A DNA stretch of 64,000 nt. It comes from Polytrichum commune. Its lineage: Eukaryota; Streptophyta; Polytrichopsida; Polytrichales; Polytrichaceae. The notes beneath the pieces are model-generated. The model did not search any database and had not been told where the DNA came from. It saw nothing but the letters and a program-made list of their open reading frames with translations. The translations under genes were made by a program, and so were the position numbers. The first letter of the stretch is position 1. Each line of letters starts with the position of its first letter. Shown here in pieces: positions 59,301 through 64,000 of the stretch. Location: NCBI GenBank assembly GCA_950295325.1, contig OX485808.1, positions 11,534,501-11,598,500 on the forward strand, in the 5' to 3' direction.

Positions 59301-59539
59301 AACGATCCCATCTTGTATCAACTTATTCTCCAAGTGCAATATTTGAATAAGTTAAGGACTATGACGTTGTTTTATTGAAGCTTTTAAGTTCACATTTGCA
59401 GTTTGGGTGTCATTGGATGCAAACACATCCTTTAAGGGTTAAAGGACACATGGCTTCAATATACGACCATCTACACAATGTATATGGACCTCATCAGGTT
59501 CAAAAGTAATATTTTATATATTCATGGGTTTGGAATCTT
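56398..59539. other. Intergenic, AT-rich, no gene seen
   Basis: Contains a TA run near 56770-56784, a G run of about 18 bases at 57723-57739, and A and T runs at 58480-58493 and 58321-58330. Short ORFs only. Confidence 0.5.
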
Positions 59540-59850
59540 ACTTTATATATTGCCTTATGTCAAGGAAAAAGTGAAAAAACACTTTTACATAACAATGATG
59601 ATCATAATACAACATATGTATTTGCATCCAAGGGCACCCATGATGTGTATGTGAACCTTGATCTTCAATAACATCAAGGTATTCAACCAATTCAAAAAGT
59701 GCACTTGAAAAACAATACGATTCTAGATAGGGACACTTTTGACACACTTGACACATTTGACTAAAAATAGAAACATGTAGCCCAAACACATATTTTCGTG
59801 CATGGAGAGGCCCAGTACGGGTCTCTTGGATGCCTAAGAATTAAGTTTTG
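59540..59850. repeat. Dispersed repeat, pair with 12770-13065
   Basis: Second copy of the repeat described at 12770-13065. It ends with the CTCTTGGATGCC word near 59820-59833. Confidence 0.6.
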
Positions 59851-60045
59851 GTCGTGCTTCCGTGTCCATTTTGGGTTTCTAATCGATAAAAATTTGAGCT
59901 CTCATAACAATTGCATAAGGAACTTGACATCCACATTTTGGTGCATTGGAATCTCCTAACAATTGCTAACAATGACCAGATAATTTGGAATGAATCAACA
60001 ACCAACTTAAAGGGGTAGGTTCGTACTATTACTTCTCGGTAGGTG

Positions 60046-60974
60046 TTAACCCCTAATGGACCGGGGGTGTTTTAGCTTAGGTCATGTTTTCTCGATTAGC
60101 TCTTGTAGAAAGCTCAATTTCTTATTAGTGTGGGGTAATTTTCACGATCGGCACCGTTGAAACTAAAGAAGACTTACATAGCTTGTTAATGAAAAAAAGA
60201 TCAACAAGATCGCACAATTTATGAGAAATTGCCACCGTTGAGAAGATTGATGGAAATTGTTCGGGCAGGGGGTACTTCATACTTATGCTGGAATCAGATT
60301 GCTTAGAAGTGCTCCAAAACATCTGAAATTTTTACCACATGTAAAGAACATTATGACCCTCATGTGGAAATTTTTTCGTCAAATTTTGAGGTGTGGAAAA
60401 AAAGATATGGGACTCTGAAGTCTCCAAGCAATGAGATTGGGCCCAAAAACTGAAAACTCAAAGAATTCGCCAAAAATCCAATCCTTCATCATTTTCTGAT
60501 CGGAAAAGACCATTGGATCCATCTCGCAAAAATAGCCTGGGTCCTCTCCCCGCAAATTTGGACTTCTTTGGAACAATCTCATCCAATTTGCACTTTTCTA
60601 CAATCAAAAGCCCCCTGGGGGCCTTACGGTCCTTAGAAGTGCTTCAAAACATCTAAAAGTTTTACCACATGTAAAGAACATTATGACCCTCATGTGGAAA
60701 ATTTTTCGTCAAATTTTGAGGTGTGGAAAAAAAGATATGGGACTCTGAAGTCTCCAAGCAATGAGATTGGGCCCAAAAACTGAAAACTCAAAGAATTCGC
60801 CAAAAATCCAATCCTTCATCATTTTCTGATCGGAAAAGACCATTGGATCCATCTCGCAAAAATAGCCTGGGTCCTCTCCCCGCAAATTTGGACTTCTTTG
60901 GAACAATCTCATCCAATTTGCACTTTTCTACAATCAAAAGCCCCTTGGGGGCCTTACGGTCCTTTAGGGGTTAA
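60046..60974. mobile_element. TIR element, about 929 bp, with a 330-bp internal tandem duplication
   Basis: The left end TTAACCCCTAATGGACCGGG is inverse to the right end, which reads TTAACCCCTAAAGGACCGTA on the minus strand. Inside, 60303-60632 and 60633-60962 are near-identical direct copies of a 330-bp unit. The second unit ends at the right terminus, so the duplication copied the sub-terminal part. There is no transposase; a 67-codon minus-strand ORF in each unit is a by-product. Superfamily not determined. Confidence 0.7.
60303..60962. repeat. Direct tandem duplication, 2 x 330 bp
   Basis: Both units begin TTAGAAGTGC and continue through ACCACATGTAAAGAACATTA to GGGGGCCTTACGGTCC. Only a handful of differences are visible, most in the first 50 bases, so the duplication is recent. 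Confidence 0.95.
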
Positions 60975-61079
60975 GGAACCAAACTACAAGCCATAGAAAG
61001 GATCGCAGGAAAGACTTGTTGCTAGAGGACAAGTCTTGGAGGCTACTCTATTTACCATGGCCCATCAATTCTAATGCCG

Positions 61080-61335
61080 CATAAATAACCAATGTCAGGC
61101 ACTCCGTCATGAAGTTTAGCCTGTTGGCCCTACCCTGCTCAAGAATCCTCTTGATGCAAGGTGGGGTTTACTGCCTCCCTTGCGGTGGGTGGGCCCTTGG
61201 CTTCCTACCTACTTAGCTAGTTGTTTTTTTCGTCAAGTATAAAGAAGATTTCACAATGGGAATCGAACCGCCAACCACTCCATTCGGAAACGGGTGCCTC
61301 TCCACTATCACCCAGTAGTTTAGGGTCATCTCGGA
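61080..61335 (-). mobile_element. tRNA-derived SINE
   Basis: The minus strand starts near 61320 with CTGGGTGATAGTGGAGAGGC, which fits an A box region. The exact B box GGTTCGATTCC follows at 61269-61259, with tRNA-like spacing. A non-tRNA body comes next, including AACAACTAGCTAAGTAGG and CCCACCTTGCATCAAGAGG. This layout, and the wording of the 5' part, resembles the Au-type SINEs of plants. No tRNA cloverleaf with a proper acceptor stem is present, so it is not a tRNA gene. The 3' end is uncertain. Confidence 0.65.
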
Positions 61336-62846
61336 CTATATAGGGCCATAGTAAGCACATGGTAAAATGACAAAAAAAAAACTTTATATAAGTTAGCAAT
61401 TGGCCGATGTCAACTATATGTTCTCATTAGCCTCATCTTAGAGTCAATTTGCTTGGGGTACCCTGAGCAAAGTGCACAAAAGTGTGGGAAAAAAAAAAAA
61501 AAAAAAAATCTTAGAGTGTCCTTGGCAACTTTGATTTGATCATTGACCGGAAAAGTTTTTTTTCCCCGCATGCAAATCCAGTCACTGGAAGAAAATATGT
61601 CCATTACAACCATATGTTGTGACTCGTCCATTGCAACTCATGACAAGAAAAATGAATAAACATATGACTAGTTGTAAGAGTGCTCTTTGCCTTAAGTATT
61701 ATCTTGCACACGTGGTCAATTATGGTTGGTTTGTCCAACCCAGACCAAACTTTGGCTCATTTTAGGGTTCACTTTACATCAATAATCACTTGCAAATAGG
61801 TTGGACTCCACTTGAAGAGTGAGTTACTAACACCAAGTGATGCTTATTATGGTTGGCTGCCAATTTGTGGCCCATTTCATAGACCACCCCTAGGTCTCTT
61901 CCCATGGGAGCAAAGCCAATGAATCAAACATTTTCTAAACACGACAACATGTTGTTCTTGAGGTGGTGGACATTCTCAAAATCAATATGTACTTAGTATG
62001 GGAAAAAAAATCAAGGTGTTGATTCTACTTGGGGTATTGGTTTTCATGTATTATATCTTAGTACATTTTGATCCTCATCAACTAATGCACCATTTTTTTC
62101 TTCTATTAGGGTGGGTTTCATTTGTGGTTACACATTCCTATAGCTTTTAATTGAATTTTTTTCTTTCACCAAGTAAGTTGTTTCATAATCCTTGAAGTGC
62201 ATATTATATATGAACATACTATTTGGGTATATCTAGTTAGGTTTTTGCGGTCACTTAAAACAACAAATCACATGGTACAAACTCTCGAGCAAGGCTTAAT
62301 TGGTGTCTCATACATGCATTTGTTGCCTTATAATTCATTAAATAGACAAAAGGATAAGTTTTTGACTCTAAAAATGCAATTAACATGTTTTCTACTCTTC
62401 TTTCTCTTAAGAACTCCAACTTTGATGGCTTCATATGTTCTAGAAACATGTGATAATATAAGATATATAGAAATTGTTGAAACATGGTTTAATTATCTTC
62501 TAATTGTGTGAAGTTGTAAACACATGCCTTATGTTGTAATTGCAGTTGATTGAGTTGATAGAGTTGATATTGCGAGATCGTGCAAGAGTGAATTGTGATT
62601 GACATAGATTAATGGATGTGTGAGAAGGAAATTGAAATGTGAGTAAGAGATAATTATTCTATGTGGAAGAAAGAGAGAAGCTTATAGAATCACTACGTGT
62701 GTAAAGAGATGAAGTTTACAACGATTGTTAGATAGACAAGTGAATTGATGAGAGTGAACGTAAAACTATTGGCCAAAGAAGGTGTCTAATGAAATGAAAT
62801 CGATTGTCAAGTCAAGGAGGCCAAAAGACTTATAGGACTACATCCT
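61336..62846. other. Intergenic, AT-rich, no gene seen
   Basis: Contains an A run of about 20 bases at 61490-61508 and short ORFs without recognisable content. Confidence 0.5.
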
Positions 62847-63463
62847 TTATGGTATTTAGTGTAACGCACACTATTTGCAAAAGGCCTAAACTAGATGTCC
62901 AGAGGTCTCAAAGTGCCCCGTCCATTAATTGCCAATATGATATTATTTATCAACATAAGTAACAAAATTAAGTGAAAATTATTTACATTATGACATTTAG
63001 TGTAGCACATTGGGATACTTGAGATGATAGTTTTGCGTTTTAGTATGCAAGTGGAAGATATTATTGAGCATACTAATGACAAATGTCATGTGTTTACATT
63101 CTAGTATGCAAGAGAAAGATATTCTTGAAGAAGAAGAAGAAGAAGAAGAAGAAGAACTCCAGTCTCTGAAGGAGGCTGGAGTGAACAAAGTCTTTGTTCA
63201 TAAAAAAACATTCTTGAGTTCACATACTAATGCCAAGTGTCATTTGTGTACACTTTAGTCAATTTGTAGACCAATTTGTGCCATAGTCATACACCTCAAA
63301 ACATTGTTGAACATACTCATGCTAAGTTATTAGTAAGCGCACTTGGACACCAAGTGTCATGAGGTGACACTAATGGTCAAGTTGTTGATCATAAGTGTCA
63401 CCTAGCATACGCCTCAAAATATGATAAGTGAAAACTATTACACTTGGCACTAAATACCATAAA
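62847..63463. mobile_element. Larger TTTAGTGTCAC-ended element, about 617 bp
   Basis: The left end TTATGGTATTTAGTGTAACG is inverse to the right end, which on the minus strand reads TTTATGGTATTTAGTGCCAA. Inside is an internal direct repeat (TAGTATGCAAGTGGAAGATA near 63041 and TAGTATGCAAGAGAAAGATA near 63102) and a GAA run at 63128-63157. It could be a bigger relative of the 190-bp MITEs at 14.5 and 15.0 kb. No transposase. Confidence 0.55.
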
Positions 63464-64000
63464 TCACGGGTAGGTCACTTAGTGCATTTTAAAAACGACG
63501 TGCGGCATAATATAGAGAGGATTAAAATCATTTGAAATAAAAATTATAAAGGAATTCCAAATAATGAAGGGGCCATTAAATGTAGACAATCCCACTATAA
63601 GTAAGTTAGATGGACATAAAATGTGGGCCATTATTTTTTTGTAAAATTAATATAGGGGCTGAAGATAAGGATCCTAGAAGGTATGTTTAGTATGTTTGCT
63701 ATGGTCTCCTATGTGTTTTCTTCATAACTTTGTTTGCAATGATATTATTGTTTGCACCCTTCTTTGTTTCCATGGTTTCCCTTAACACTCGTCAATGCGT
63801 TAAGAAGTAGATTAGCTTTTATTACTTAAAAGGAATATAGAGTACAAAAAATTGCAGTGACTTGGACAATATAAGTAATGGAAGGGTGCAAACAAATGGG
63901 CCATTTTTAAAATTTAAGTAATTATAGGGAGGCTTTAATTCAACCCTTGAAGGTAAATAGCCCCAAAACAAAAAACCCCCAGCCGCACGTGGTGCACAAA
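63464..64000. other. Intergenic, no gene seen
   Basis: AT-rich DNA to the window edge without ORFs of note. Confidence 0.5.

Noticed and set aside
61250-61320. Possible tRNA gene on the minus strand
   Set aside because: A- and B-box-like sequences are present, but no paired acceptor stem or anticodon arm could be drawn; a SINE explains it better.
8030-64000. CRISPR arrays, operons, riboswitches or rRNA genes
   Set aside because: None was seen; the gene structure is eukaryotic and the regular repeats are tandem duplications or MITEs.

Overview
The window is nuclear DNA of a land plant. The evidence is a 492-codon plant-type catalase split by seven GT-AG introns, a plant SMI1/KNR4-like gene, Copia retrotransposon remnants, several MITE families and a tRNA-derived SINE. 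Gene density is low and intergenic DNA is AT-rich. I cannot fix the species. A non-seed plant (bryophyte or similar) is a weak guess, partly because the window carries a gene whose domain I know mainly from fungi.

Layout. 100-4970 (minus): complete catalase gene, with a cluster of imperfect GCCGT..ACGGC palindromes just upstream (5104-5406). 5.7-16.9 kb: gene-poor DNA with a MITE of about 400 bp, a Mutator-like MITE with a 9-bp target duplication, a decayed minus-strand Copia element (integrase at 10.2-10.55 kb, reverse transcriptase at 8.0-8.85 kb) split by two related MITEs, and two small MITEs at 14.4-15.2 kb. 17.5-31.0 kb: a degenerate U-box/WD40 pseudogene and a segmental duplication (copy A about 18.25-22.50 kb, copy B about 26.61-31.01 kb). 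Between the copies lies an intact four-exon gene of unknown function (22876-26357). 30987-33443: an uninterrupted 818-codon gene with an N-terminal DUF6604 domain, which I interpret as acquired from a fungus. Its first 28 bases are also at the end of copy A, so the gene was already there when the segment duplicated.

34.5-44.5 kb: a patchwork of diverged duplicated blocks that looks like remains of a minus-strand gene family, plus an isolated Copia gag ORF (37153-37623), a 549-bp MITE and a 517-bp near-perfect hairpin MITE with TTA target duplications. 44.2-46.8 kb (minus): SMI1/KNR4-like gene whose large first exon is clear and whose 3' exons overlap a 250-bp tandem duplication. 48-64 kb: intergenic DNA with more MITEs, a TIR element carrying a 330-bp internal tandem duplication, a SINE and homopolymer or microsatellite tracts.

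The genes do not form a pathway. Catalase is peroxisomal housekeeping, the KNR4-like protein is a conserved plant protein of unclear role, and the DUF6604 gene and the four-exon orphan belong to a recently rearranged locus. All boundaries were read by eye, without alignment or transcript data.
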